Part shown: positions 24,527 to 33,840 of the stretch, in pieces | How the letters are laid out: each line of letters starts with the position of its first letter | How positions within the stretch are numbered: the first letter of the stretch is position 1 | Assembly: GCF_016615955.1 (NCBI RefSeq) | Contig: NZ_CP067113.1 | Location: 1,302,001 to 1,366,000 of the forward strand | Length of the DNA: 64,000 nt | Source of the DNA: Luteimonas sp. MC1750 | GTDB taxonomy: Bacteria > Pseudomonadota > Gammaproteobacteria > Xanthomonadales > Xanthomonadaceae | Direction of reading: 5' to 3' | Notes under the pieces: model-generated | What the model saw: only the letters and a program-made list of their open reading frames with translations | Database searches by the model: none | Told to the model about the DNA's origin: nothing | Position numbers and translations under genes: made by a program

Positions 24527-27214
24527 TCAGTCGGGCTGTGTGGACCAGCGGGCTAGGTTTTGTTTGATCCTGGCGATGTCGGCCCAGGGGTCCTTGCGGC
24601 GGCGCTTCAGCATCGCGGGGACGTCCTGGATGGTGAAGGGGTCGGGGCGGTCGAGCTTGGCCAGTGCGCTCCAGGCGATCGGCATGGCGACCGGCGCGCG
24701 CGGGCGGGCGCGCAGCGAGTACGAGGCGACGGCGGTGGCGCCGCGGCCGTTGCGCAGGTAGTCGATGAAGATGCGCTTGTTGCGCTTGGCCTTGGTGGCA
24801 GTGGCGACGTAGCGGTCGGGTTCGCTCTGCGCCAGCGCCTGGGCGAAGCCCTGGGCAAAGCGCTTGGTCAGGTCCCAGTCGCAGCCGGGGTTGAGCGGCA
24901 CGACGACGTGCAGGCCCTTGCCGCCGGAGACGCGCAGGAAGGATTCGAGTTCGGCCTGTTCGAGCAGGCGGCGGATCTGGGTGGCGGCCGCCTTGATCTC
25001 GGCGAAGCTGACGCCGGGGCCGGGGTCGAGGTCGAAGATGACGCGGTCGGCGGTGTTGGGGGTGGCGGCGTGCGCGCCCCATGGGTGGAACTCGAGCGCG
25101 TTGAACTGCACGAGTTCGAGCAGGCCCGGGGCGTCTTCGATCACGAGGTAGTCGGCGTTGCCGCCGCTTTCTTCCTTCAGGCGCTGGGTGGAGACGAGCT
25201 CGAGGCCGGCGGTGAGGTGCTTCTGGAAGAAGCAGGTTTTCTCCGAGCCGGAGGGGCAGCGGATGATGGAGACGGGGCGGCCCTGGACCTCGGGCAGCAG
25301 GTGGTCCATGACGGCGGTGTAGTAGTTCCAGACGTCCTGTTTGGTGGCGCGGATGTCGGGGTAGAGGAGTTTGGTGGGACTGGAGAGGGTTGGGGGTTGG
25401 CGGGGAGGGGATTCTGGTTTTTTGGCAGGTTTTTTGGTGGTGGTGGGAGTGGTGGGGTTTGCGGTTTTTCTGGTGGGTTTTTTCGCGGCTTTAGCCGCTC
25501 CTACAGGGGTGGATCCGGCGGGGGTGGATCCGGCGGCGGTGGATCCGGCGGGGGTGGATCGGGCGGGCGTGGATCCGGCGGTTGCGCGGCGGGCGGGGGG
25601 TTTGGCGGGGGCGGGCGGACTGCGGTCGGAATCGTGGAGGTCGGTGACCTTCTTGTCGGGGCGGATGGCTTTCAGGGAGGGTTGGCGGAGGAGCTTCTGG
25701 CGGCCGATGCCGCGGTAGAAGACTTCGACGACGAATTTCGGCGCGAACCAGGTGGCGGTGCGCAGGTCGGTGTCGGTGGTGCCGACGTGGGCAGTGGGCT
25801 GCTTTTCGCCGCGCTTGGGCAGCTTCTTCGTGACCTCCGCCATCAGCCGGTCATTGAAGCCGCTGCCGACGCGGCCGACGTACAGCCAGCCGTGTTCCGC
25901 ATCAGGCTTGGCCAGCAGCAGGGAGCCGAAGCCCGTGCGGCTGCCCTTGGGCGCGGTGTAGCCGACGACGGCGAATTCGTCGCTGGCCAGCTGCTTGGTC
26001 TTGCGCCATTCGTCGCTGCGGCCGGGGTGGTAGGGACGGTCGGCGCGCTTGGAGATGATGCCTTCGAAGTCGTTCTGGCCTGCGAGCTCATAGGCCGCGG
26101 TGCCGTCGCCGACGGTGTGCGAGCTGTAGGCAAGATGCCCGACCGCGCCTTCCAGCAGCGCCTGCAGCAGGGCCTTCCGCTGGACCAGGGGCGCATTGGA
26201 CACGTCCACGCCGTCCAGGTGCAGCAGGTCGAACAGCGCGTAGGCCAGGCTGCCCTGGCGCTCGCCCGAGAGCGTGGACTGCAGCAGGTTGAAGTCGTCC
26301 TTGGTGCCGCCGCCGGCGATCAGCTCGCCGTCGAGCGCGCCGGACTCCAGCCGCAGCGATTCGATCGCGGCGCGGATCTCCGGCAGCTTGTCGGTCCACT
26401 CCAGCGCATTGCGCGACCACAGGCGCACCTCGCCCTTGGCGATGGTGGCAAGGATGCGGTAGCCGTCCCACTTGATCTCGTGCAGCCACTGCTCGCCTTC
26501 GGGCGGCGTCTCGTGCAGCTTGGCCAGCTGCGGTTCGAACGGGCCTTCGGGCGTCTTGCCCTTCTTCGCGCCGGTCAGCGCCAGCGCCTGCTTCGACCAG
26601 TCCTTGCGCCGGCCCTTGCGCGCGGGGACGGTGGCCAGCTTCTTCTTGACCGCCTTGCCGGCACCGGCGCGCTTCAGGTCGGCCGCGGGCGGGGCGGTGA
26701 CATCGGCCAGCAGGTCGTCGGCTTCCAGCTCGCCGGCCCAGGCGTCCTTGTCCTTGAACAGCAGCCACTGCGGCTGCTTCGCCGGCTTGCCCGAGCGCAC
26801 CAGGTGCCAGCCGCCCTTGAGCTTGTCGCCGAACAGTTCGAACCGGAGGTGGCCCTTGGCCAGCTGCGCTTCGGGATCGCCTTCGGTTGACCAGACGCCG
26901 TGGTCGAAGCGCGCGACGTGGCCGCCACCGTATTCGCCCTTCGGGATCTCGCCCTCGAAGCCGGCGTAGTCGATCGGGTGGTCTTCCACCTCCACCGCCA
27001 TGCGCTTCACCGAGGGGTCGTAGCTCGGACCCTTGGGCACCGCCCAGCTTTTCAGCGCGTCGCCGACCTGCAGGCGGAAGTCGTAGTGGCGGCGGCTGGC
27101 GTGGTGCAGCTGGACGACGAAGATGGCGCGCTTGCCGCGTGGCAGGGGCTTGCCGGGCTCGGGTTCGCGGGTCTTGTCGAAGCTGCGCTTGCGGCGGTAT
27201 TCGACCAGGCTCAT
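24527..27214 (-). CDS. ligD: Multidomain ATP-dependent DNA ligase LigD (phosphoesterase-ligase-polymerase)
   Basis: An 895-residue NHEJ enzyme. Residues about 5-165: 3'-phosphoesterase domain ('VVQLHHASRRHYDFRL', 'EVEDHPIDYAGFEGEIP', 'EYGGGHV'). Residues 225-530: ATP-dependent ligase with nucleotidyl-transferring Lys248 in 'EIKWDGYRI' and 'SGALDGELI'. Residues about 535-605: low-complexity linker. Residues 610-895: archaeo-eukaryotic primase-type polymerase ('DLDPGPGVSFAEI', 'GGKGLHVVVPL'). ATG 27214 gives the family's 'MSLVEYRRKRSFDKT' start; an upstream ATG at 27247 is less likely. The linker carries a REP element and five copies of a 15-bp repeat encoding AGSTP-like pentapeptides. Ku is encoded 24 kb away (51145). 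Confidence 0.95.
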   Translation of the reverse strand: MSLVEYRRKRSFDKTREPEPGKPLPRGKRAIFVVQLHHASRRHYDFRLQVGDALKSWAVPKGPSYDPSVKRMAVEVEDHPIDYAGFEGEIPKGEYGGGHVARFDHGVWSTEGDPEAQLAKGHLRFELFGDKLKGGWHLVRSGKPAKQPQWLLFKDKDAWAGELEADDLLADVTAPPAADLKRAGAGKAVKKKLATVPARKGRRKDWSKQALALTGAKKGKTPEGPFEPQLAKLHETPPEGEQWLHEIKWDGYRILATIAKGEVRLWSRNALEWTDKLPEIRAAIESLRLESGALDGELIAGGGTKDDFNLLQSTLSGERQGSLAYALFDLLHLDGVDVSNAPLVQRKALLQALLEGAVGHLAYSSHTVGDGTAAYELAGQNDFEGIISKRADRPYHPGRSDEWRKTKQLASDEFAVVGYTAPKGSRTGFGSLLLAKPDAEHGWLYVGRVGSGFNDRLMAEVTKKLPKRGEKQPTAHVGTTDTDLRTATWFAPKFVVEVFYRGIGRQKLLRQPSLKAIRPDKKVTDLHDSDRSPPAPAKPPARRATAGSTPARSTPAGSTAAGSTPAGSTPVGAAKAAKKPTRKTANPTTPTTTKKPAKKPESPPRQPPTLSSPTKLLYPDIRATKQDVWNYYTAVMDHLLPEVQGRPVSIIRCPSGSEKTCFFQKHLTAGLELVSTQRLKEESGGNADYLVIEDAPGLLELVQFNALEFHPWGAHAATPNTADRVIFDLDPGPGVSFAEIKAAATQIRRLLEQAELESFLRVSGGKGLHVVVPLNPGCDWDLTKRFAQGFAQALAQSEPDRYVATATKAKRNKRIFIDYLRNGRGATAVASYSLRARPRAPVAMPIAWSALAKLDRPDPFTIQDVPAMLKRRRKDPWADIARIKQNLARWSTQPD
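25484..25509 (-). repeat. REP-like element inside ligD coding sequence
   Basis: CGCGGCTTTAGCCGCTCCTACAG lies in frame in the LigD linker and is translated (minus strand) as PVGAAKAA at about residue 570. It differs from the consensus at one or two bases in the loop. Confidence 0.75.
25508..25582 (-). repeat. 15-bp tandem repeat in the LigD linker
   Basis: Five imperfect copies of GGTGGATCCGGCGGG head to tail, a multiple of three, encoding a (S/A)-T-P-A-G pentapeptide array in LigD. It directly abuts the in-frame REP element. Likely length-variable between strains. Confidence 0.8.
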
Positions 27215-27274
27215 CGGGACGCACCTTGGCGTGGGCAGTCCGGCCACCTTGTGGCGGCCGCCGTGAACGGCCGG

Positions 27275-28705
27275 TCAGTCCTGCTCCTCGGGCGGGACGG
27301 TGCGGATGCGCTTGAGCGCTTCGAGCGCGGACGCGCGGCCTTCGGCCAGGTCGACGATCGGGCGCGGTGGATACAGGCCGGTGGCCCGGCCGTTCGCGGC
27401 GGCTTCCCACGGCGCGTGGCGGGCCGTCGCCGGCAGGCCGCGCAGCTCCGGCACCCAGCGGGCGATGTAGGCGCCGTCGGGATCGAACTTCCGCGCCTGC
27501 AGCACCGGGTTGAAGATGCGGAAGTAGGGTGCGGCGTCGACGCCGGTTCCGGCGACCCACTGCCAGCCGAGCGTGTTGTTGGCGAGGTCGGCGTCGACCA
27601 GGTTGTCCCAGAACCAGCGCGCGCCCTGCAGCCAGTGCAGGCGCAGGTGCTTGGTGAGGAAGCTGGCCACGACCATGCGCACGCGGTTGTGCATCCAGCC
27701 GGTGGCGCGCATCTCGCGCAGGCCGGCGTCGACGATCGGCACGCCGGTGCGGCCACGCTGCCAGGCGCGCAGCAGGCCCGGATCCGGCGCGGCCCACTGG
27801 AAGTCGTCGAAGCGCGGATTGAAGTTGGCGTCGGTGGTCCGCGGGAAGTGGTGCAGGACGTGCACGGCGAACTCGCGCCAGGCCATCTCGCGGACGAAGG
27901 CGGCGCGCTCTTCCACCGGGCCGGCGCTGGCGACGGCATCGACGACGCGCCAGGGCGCAATCTCGCCGAAGTGCAGGTGCGGGGACAGGCGCGAGGTCAG
28001 CGATTGCGACGGGACATCGCGACCGCGGCGGTAGTCGGTCAGTCCGCCGGCGATGAAGGCCTGCAGCGCGGCCTCGGCACCGGCCTCGCCGGGCGTCCAG
28101 TGCGCCCAGAAGCTGTCGTCCCAGTGGAGATCGGGCTTGAGGCCGAGGGCATCGAGGGTGGTCTCGCCGGGCAGCGCCGTCGGGAACGCGGGGAGCTCGC
28201 TCGGCGCCGGGAACGGCGACTGCGGCGCCCAGGCGCGACGCGCGGCATTCCAGAACGGGGTGAAGACGCGGAACGGATCGCCGGCCCTGGTTTCCAGCTG
28301 CCAGGGCTCGAACAGCAGGCTGGCATTCCAGGCATCGGCGCGCAGGCCCTGGGCACGCAGCGCGCGGCGTACGCCCTCGTCGCGCCGGGCGGCGACGGGC
28401 TCGTGGCGCCGGCTCCAGTAGACGGCTTCGGCGTCGCTGGCGGCGGCGATCGCCTGCAGGGTGGCGAGGCTGTCACCGGCGAAGACATGCAGGCGCGAGC
28501 CGAGCTGGCGCAGCGACGCGTCGAGCGCGGCCAGCGACCGGTGGCGCCAGGCGTTGGAGGCCGCCCCCGGTGCCCACCCACCGTCTTCGCTGGGGGCGTG
28601 GATGTACACCGGGAGCGGGGAGAGACCCGCCCTGCGTGCGGCATGCAGGGCGGGGTGGTCGCGCAGGCGGAGGTCGTCGCGGAACCAGATGACGGCAGTG
28701 GACAT
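27275..28705 (-). CDS. phrB: Deoxyribodipyrimidine photolyase
   Basis: A 476-residue cryptochrome/photolyase. N-terminal antenna-binding Rossmann domain ('TAVIWFRDDLRLRDHPALHAA'), then the FAD-binding helical domain: 'SRLSPHLHFGEI', 'REMAWREFAVHVLHHFP', 'GWMHNRVRMVVASFLTKHL', and 'WFWDNLVDADLANNTLGWQW', where Trp and Asn residues of the CPD-repair site and the electron-transfer Trp chain are present. It repairs cyclobutane pyrimidine dimers using blue light. It lies upstream of ligD (minus) and downstream of the fasciclin/DUF378 pair, near a CarH-like regulator. Confidence 0.93.
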   Translation of the reverse strand: MSTAVIWFRDDLRLRDHPALHAARRAGLSPLPVYIHAPSEDGGWAPGAASNAWRHRSLAALDASLRQLGSRLHVFAGDSLATLQAIAAASDAEAVYWSRRHEPVAARRDEGVRRALRAQGLRADAWNASLLFEPWQLETRAGDPFRVFTPFWNAARRAWAPQSPFPAPSELPAFPTALPGETTLDALGLKPDLHWDDSFWAHWTPGEAGAEAALQAFIAGGLTDYRRGRDVPSQSLTSRLSPHLHFGEIAPWRVVDAVASAGPVEERAAFVREMAWREFAVHVLHHFPRTTDANFNPRFDDFQWAAPDPGLLRAWQRGRTGVPIVDAGLREMRATGWMHNRVRMVVASFLTKHLRLHWLQGARWFWDNLVDADLANNTLGWQWVAGTGVDAAPYFRIFNPVLQARKFDPDGAYIARWVPELRGLPATARHAPWEAAANGRATGLYPPRPIVDLAEGRASALEALKRIRTVPPEEQD

Positions 28706-28754
28706 GGTGCTCTATGGATAGGGCGCGACGGCCGCCTGCGGAAACGCGCTGGGC

Positions 28755-28978
28755 TCAGCGACGCGCCTGGGCGCGGACTTCACCGGTATCGCCGGCCTTC
28801 AGCAGCGGGACGATCTGCCACAGGGCGGACAGGCCGACCAGGGCGTAGACCACGCGGGCGAGGAGCGCGTCCTGGCCGCCGAAGATCGCCGCGACCAGGT
28901 CGAACTGGGCGAAACCGACCAGGCCCCAGTTGATGCCGCCGATGATCACGAGCACGAGGGTGATGAGGTTGATGGCTT

Positions 28979-28982
<4 letters not shown>
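28755..28982 (-). CDS. DUF378 membrane protein
   Basis: A 75-residue protein: '[16 protein letters not shown]' and '[17 protein letters not shown]' form two membrane helices, the DUF378 signature with 'GGINWGLVG' and 'GLSAL'. ATG overlaps the end of the fasciclin gene by four bases (ATGA), so they form a transcript. Function unknown. Confidence 0.85.
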
Positions 28983-29506
<524 letters not shown>

Positions 29507-29564
29507 GGCGAAGTCCTTGGGTTGGGGTGACGGCGCCAGTCTCGGGGCGAGACGGTTAGACGGA

Positions 29565-29600
29565 TGTACATGCACGGCTTGTACGTTGGTTGTACAGTTG
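29565..29600 (+). promoter_or_regulatory. TGTAC direct repeats, probable CarH/LitR-type operator
   Basis: TTGTACGTTGG (29579-29589) and TTGTACAGTTG (29590-29600) are two adjacent 11-bp repeats with shared TTGTAC; a further TGTACA is at 29565. B12-dependent CarH regulators bind 11-bp direct repeats with TGTACA-like cores. The site lies between divergent fasciclin and regulator genes, ending 5 bases before ATG 29606. Confidence 0.6.
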
Positions 29601-29605
29601 CCGGC

Positions 29606-30493
29606 ATGTACCCGGTCAAGGCCGCCGCCGAGCTGAGTGGGCTGACGCCCGAAACCCTGCGTGCGTGGGAGCGCCGGCATGGCGCCGTGGTGCCGCTGCG
29701 CGACGACAAGGGCCGGCGGCTGTACGACGCGGCGATGGTCGAGCGGCTGGCCCGGCTGCATCGGCTGACCGACCGTGGCCATCCGATCCGCGACCTGGCC
29801 GCTCTGGACGATGCCGCGCTGGACCAGCTGCTGGAGGAGCGCCGGCACGCCGGCTACGGCGGCCTGGAAGCGCTGCCCGCGCAGCTGCTGGATGCGGTGG
29901 CGGACTATCGCGTGGACGTCTTCGACCGCGAGCTGTCGGTCGCGATCGCCACGCTTCCGCTGCCGGTGCTGCTGGAACGCGTGGTGATGCCGCTGCTGCG
30001 CGAGATCGGCCAGCGCTGGGCCGACGGCCGGCTGGCGATCGCCCAGGAGCGGCTGGTCAGCAGCATGCTGCGCGCGCGCCTGCTGTCGATCCTGAACCAG
30101 CATCCGCGCGAACGGCGGCCGCGCGTGCTGTTCGCGACGCTGAGCGGCGAGCCGCACGAACTCGGATTGCTGGGCGCGGCGCTGCACCTGCACGAGATGG
30201 GCCTCCCGGTGCTGTACCTGGGCACCGAGCTTCCGGCGCCGGAGCTCGCGCGGGTCGCCAACCGGCTGGGCGCGGCGGCGGTGGCGGTGAGTTCGGTGGA
30301 TCCGGGGCATGCGCGGGCCGCGCTGGAGGCGCTTCGCGTGCTGGACGCCCAGCTGGAGCCGCAGATTCCGGTCTGGCTGGGCGGCGCCAACGCGCGCTAC
30401 CTGGGCGAGGCCCTGGGCCTGCCGCGCGTGCGCGCGGTGCAGGATCCGAACGTGTTCGCCCGCCAGGTCAGCCACGCGCAGCGCGCGGCCTGA
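29606..30493 (+). CDS. CarH/LitR-like MerR regulator with B12-binding domain
   Basis: A 295-residue regulator. The N-terminal MerR-type wHTH starts at '[25 protein letters not shown]'. The helical bundle follows (about 85-165), then the cobalamin-binding Rossmann domain with E182-P-H184-E-L-G187, the ExHxxG motif whose His ligates cobalt, and 'WLGGANARY'. In known CarH proteins a W-x9-E-H motif in the helical bundle contacts adenosylcobalamin; here it is W138-x9-E148-R149, so the last His is Arg. ATG 29606 is preferred because it gives the usual MerR start; the longer frame to 29564 runs over the operator. In the dark such proteins repress, in light they release. Divergent to fasciclin/DUF378, near phrB. 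Confidence 0.82.
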   Translation: MYPVKAAAELSGLTPETLRAWERRHGAVVPLRDDKGRRLYDAAMVERLARLHRLTDRGHPIRDLAALDDAALDQLLEERRHAGYGGLEALPAQLLDAVADYRVDVFDRELSVAIATLPLPVLLERVVMPLLREIGQRWADGRLAIAQERLVSSMLRARLLSILNQHPRERRPRVLFATLSGEPHELGLLGAALHLHEMGLPVLYLGTELPAPELARVANRLGAAAVAVSSVDPGHARAALEALRVLDAQLEPQIPVWLGGANARYLGEALGLPRVRAVQDPNVFARQVSHAQRAA

Positions 30494-30575
30494 CCAGCAC
30501 TCCACGCCGGGATCACGGCTTCGCGACCAGTCTGGTCTGCCACGCCCGAAGCGGCGAAGCAGACTGGATTCCCCG

Positions 30576-31739
30576 ATGCGCGCACTCACCTGGCAGGGCA
30601 AGCACGATGTCCGCGTCGAAACCATGCCGGACCCTTCGCTGGTGGCCGCCGACGACATCATCCTGCGCGTCACCGCCACCGCGATCTGCGGCTCGGACCT
30701 GCACATCTACCGCGGCAAGATCCCCACGATGGAGGATGGCGACATCCTCGGCCACGAGTTCATGGGCATCGTCGAGGACGCAGGTCCCGCGGTGACGCGG
30801 GTCAAGCGCGGCGACCGCGTGGTGATTCCCTTCGTCATCGCCTGCGGGCAGTGTTTCCACTGCCTGCTGAGCGAATACGCCTGCTGCGAGACCACCAACA
30901 CCGGCCGCGGCGCGATCCTCAATGCCAAGCAGATCAAGCCGCCGGCGGCGCTGTTCGGCTACAGCCGCCTGTACGGCGGCGTGCCCGGCGGCCAGGCCGA
31001 GCTGGTGCGCGTGCCGCAGGCCAATGTCGGCCCGCTGGTGGTGCCCGACGTGCTGTCCGACGAACAGGTGCTGTTCCTGTCCGACATCCTGCCCACGGGC
31101 TACCAGGCGGCGATCAACGCCGGCGTCGAACCGGGCTCCTCGCTGGCGATCTTCGGCGCGGGGCCGGTGGGGCTGATGGCCGCGGCCTGCGCACGCATGC
31201 TCGGTGCGGCGACCATCTTCATGATCGACGACAACGCCCATCGGCTGGCCTTTGCGCGCGCCACCTACGACATCATCCCGATCAACTTCGACGAGGTCGA
31301 CGACCCCGCCGGGGCAATCGTTGAGGCGACCGCGGGCCGGGGCGTGGACGCGACCATCGAGGCGGTCGGCTTCGAGGCCAAGGGCAGCGTCACCGAAACG
31401 GTGATGACCAACCTCAAGCTGGAAGGCTCCAGCGGCAAGGCGATCCGCCAGGCCATCGCCGCCACCCGGAGGGGCGGCACGGTGAGCGTGCCGGGCGTCT
31501 ATGCCGGCTTCATCCATGGCTTCCTGTTCGGCGACGCCTTCGACAAGGGATTGACCTTCAAGATGGGCCAGACCCATGTGCAGCGCTTCATGCCCGAGCT
31601 GCTGGAGGCGATCGGCGAGGGCCGGCTGAAGCCCGAAGTGATCATTTCGCACCGCATGAAGCTTGAGGATGCGGCCAAGGGCTACGAGATGTTCAACGCC
31701 CAGGACGACGAGTGCCGCAAGGTGGTGCTGACGCCCTGA
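30576..31739 (+). CDS. Zinc-dependent alcohol dehydrogenase (MDR family)
   Basis: A 387-residue medium-chain dehydrogenase. Catalytic zinc ligands: Cys in '[11 protein letters not shown]', His-Glu in 'GHEFMGIV'. The structural zinc lobe '[15 protein letters not shown]' is present. The NAD-binding motif is '[18 protein letters not shown]'. Length and the '[38 protein letters not shown]' layout (given in part) match the formaldehyde-dehydrogenase-like zinc ADH group found in proteobacterial stress regions. Substrate unknown. 82 bases downstream of the CarH-like gene, same strand. Confidence 0.85.
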   Translation: MRALTWQGKHDVRVETMPDPSLVAADDIILRVTATAICGSDLHIYRGKIPTMEDGDILGHEFMGIVEDAGPAVTRVKRGDRVVIPFVIACGQCFHCLLSEYACCETTNTGRGAILNAKQIKPPAALFGYSRLYGGVPGGQAELVRVPQANVGPLVVPDVLSDEQVLFLSDILPTGYQAAINAGVEPGSSLAIFGAGPVGLMAAACARMLGAATIFMIDDNAHRLAFARATYDIIPINFDEVDDPAGAIVEATAGRGVDATIEAVGFEAKGSVTETVMTNLKLEGSSGKAIRQAIAATRRGGTVSVPGVYAGFIHGFLFGDAFDKGLTFKMGQTHVQRFMPELLEAIGEGRLKPEVIISHRMKLEDAAKGYEMFNAQDDECRKVVLTP

Positions 31740-31807
31740 GGACTTCACGCCGGATGGATCAGGCCGGCGCGATCTTTCCGCTCCACCCCCAAACCGAGGA
31801 CATCACG

Positions 31808-32299
31808 ATGGCTGTCAAAACGATGGAAGACCTGTTCATCCACGAGCTTTCGGACATGTACAGCGCCGAGAAGCAGATGAGCAAGGCGCTGCCGCGCATG
31901 GCGCGCGCGGCCGAGGCGCCCGACCTCAAGGCTGCGTTCGAGACCCACCTGGAGGAGACCCTGGGCCAGATCGAGCGCATCGACCAGCTGGTCGAGAAGC
32001 AGGGCCTGAAGCTCAAGCGCATCAAGTGCGCAGCGATGGAAGGCCTGGTGGAAGAGGCCAAGGAAGTGATCGAAGAAGTGGAAGCCGGCCCGGTGCGCGA
32101 TGCCGCGTTGATCGGCGGCGCGCAGAAGTCCGAGCACTACGAGATCGCGTCCTACAGCACCCTGTGCGTGCTGGCGACCCAGCTGGGCTACCGCGACGCA
32201 CTGCCGCTGCTCGAGGCCAACCTCAAGGAAGAGCGCGCGACCGACGAGAAGCTGGCGATCCTGGCCAGGAGCGGCAAGGCTGCGCAGAAGGCGGCCTGA
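31808..32299 (+). CDS. YciE/YciF-like ferritin-fold protein (DUF892)
   Basis: A 163-residue four-helix-bundle protein: 'MEDLFIHELSDMYSAEKQM', 'HLEETLGQIERIDQLVEKQ', 'CAAMEGLVEEAKEVIEE', and 'SEHYEIASYSTL' with repeated Glu/His positions that bind a di-metal centre in the ferritin-like family. DUF892 proteins are linked to oxidative or osmotic stress. ATG 31808 follows a Gly/Ala-rich spacer after the dehydrogenase, probably the same transcript. Confidence 0.88.
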   Translation: MAVKTMEDLFIHELSDMYSAEKQMSKALPRMARAAEAPDLKAAFETHLEETLGQIERIDQLVEKQGLKLKRIKCAAMEGLVEEAKEVIEEVEAGPVRDAALIGGAQKSEHYEIASYSTLCVLATQLGYRDALPLLEANLKEERATDEKLAILARSGKAAQKAA

Positions 32300-32398
32300 C
32301 GCCGGGCCTGCGGTGCCGCGCGGCCAGCGCCGCGCGGTGCCGCCGCGGCCCCGGGCGGGAGGCGGGTATCATGCCGCCTCCCCGACCGGAGCCTCGCA

Positions 32399-33406
32399 AT
32401 GAAAGTCCTCGTCACCGGCACCGCCGGCTTCATCGGCAGCCATGTCGCCCTGCAGCTGCTGGCGCGCGGTGACCAGGTCGTCGGCTTCGACAGCCTCAAC
32501 GACTACTACGACGTCAACCTGAAGAAGGCGCGGCTCGCGCGCTTCATGGACCACCCGGGCTATGCCCACGTGCAGGCCGACCTGTCGGACCGCGCGGCGG
32601 TGGAAGACGTGTTCGCGACGCACCGGCCCGACCGGGTGGTGCATCTGGCCGCGCAGGCCGGCGTGCGCTATGCCGCCGAGAATCCGCATGTCTATGTATC
32701 GAGCAACGTCACCGGCACGCTGCACGTGCTTGAAGGCTGCCGCCACCACGGAGTGGAGCACCTGGTGTTCGCCTCGACCAGCTCGGTCTACGGCGCCAAC
32801 CGCGCCATGCCGTTCAACGAGCGCCAGCCCACCGAGCATCCGCTGACGCTGTACGCGGCGACCAAGAAGGCCAACGAGATGATGGCGCACTCGTATGCGC
32901 ACCTCTACGGCGTGCCGGCCACGGGCCTGCGCTTCTTCACCGTCTACGGGCCCTGGGGCCGGCCGGACATGGCGCTGTTCCTGTTCACCAGGGCGATCCT
33001 GGCCGGCGAGCCGATCAAGGTCTTCAACCACGGCCACCACCGCCGCAGCTTCACCTATGTCGACGACATCGTCGAAGGCATCGTGCGCGCGCTGGACCGG
33101 CCGGCGGTGGCGGACCCGGCGTGGCAGGGCGAGTCCCCCGACCCCGGCTCGAGCGGCGTCGCGCCGTACCGGATCTACAACATCGGCAACGAACAGCCGG
33201 TGGAGCTGCTGCGCTACATCGAAGTGCTCGAGGAGTGCCTGGGCCGCAAGGCGGTGATGGAGATGCTGCCGCTGCAGGCCGGCGACGTGCCGGACACCGA
33301 GGCCGACGTGGGCGCGCTGGTGGCCGACGTCGGCTACCGCCCGATCGTCTCGGTGGAACAGGGCGTCGCCAACTTCGTCGAGTGGTACCGCGGGTACTAC
33401 GGCTGA
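32399..33406 (+). CDS. NAD-dependent UDP-sugar epimerase (UDP-glucuronate 4-epimerase type)
   Basis: A 335-residue extended SDR: '[15 protein letters not shown]' (GxxGxxG), '[16 protein letters not shown]', '[10 protein letters not shown]', catalytic Ser in 'STSSVYG' and YxxxK ('YAATKKAN'). The 'DYYDVNLK' and 'NPxxYVxSNVxG' features are typical of UDP-GlcA 4-epimerases, which make UDP-GalA for capsule or LPS core. Good gap of 99 bases from the upstream gene; G+C high. Downstream is a REP cluster. Confidence 0.88.
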   Translation: MKVLVTGTAGFIGSHVALQLLARGDQVVGFDSLNDYYDVNLKKARLARFMDHPGYAHVQADLSDRAAVEDVFATHRPDRVVHLAAQAGVRYAAENPHVYVSSNVTGTLHVLEGCRHHGVEHLVFASTSSVYGANRAMPFNERQPTEHPLTLYAATKKANEMMAHSYAHLYGVPATGLRFFTVYGPWGRPDMALFLFTRAILAGEPIKVFNHGHHRRSFTYVDDIVEGIVRALDRPAVADPAWQGESPDPGSSGVAPYRIYNIGNEQPVELLRYIEVLEECLGRKAVMEMLPLQAGDVPDTEADVGALVADVGYRPIVSVEQGVANFVEWYRGYYG

Positions 33407-33430
33407 TCTGGCGCCTCCCTCGGCTTCGTC

Positions 33431-33659
33431 CCTGTAGGAGCGGCTACAGCCGCGATCGCCCCGGCCGATATCCACCCCCCTGTAGGAGCGGCTACAGCCG
33501 CGATCGCCCTGGTTGTGACGCCCCGCTATCGCGGCTATAGCCGCTCCTACAGTGGCTGTGTGCCTTGTCCGGGACGCTCCGCTATCGCGGCTGTAGCCGC
33601 TCCTACAGTGGCTGCGTCCCGGCGGGACGCTCCGCCTTCGCCGCTGTAGCGGCTCCTGC
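33431..33659 (+). repeat. Cluster of five REP-like elements
   Basis: Five copies: 33431-33461 and 33480-33509 in one orientation, then 33525-33552, 33581-33608 and 33634-33659 (more diverged, CGCCGCTGTAGCGGCTCC) in the other. Together they form inverted pairs that could fold into a large hairpin, in the 434-base gap between the epimerase and the wecA-like gene. The rest of the gap, up to 33840, shows no ORF of note and must hold the wecA promoter. Confidence 0.85.
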
Positions 33660-33840
33660 GTGTATTCAGGCTGGCGATGCGGTGTGACGCGTGGCAGCAG
33701 TTTGTGCCGGTGACCGCGTCCATCACGTGGTGCAATGCAACAATCGTGTAGAATCCGTGGCTTGCTGCGCATCTGCGCGAGTGGCCCGAAGCTTGCTTCG
33801 GTCACGCAGGGCGGGCCCATGAGGGGTCCAGGGAATCGAC

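Noticed and set aside
24560..26890. 776-codon plus-strand ORF opposite ligD
   Set aside because: GC-rich antisense shadow of a gene with clear LigD motifs; low-complexity Gly/Val/Ala translation.
33431..33659. CRISPR array in the REP cluster
   Set aside because: Units are palindromic, in both orientations and unevenly spaced, no cas genes; REP-like elements explain them.
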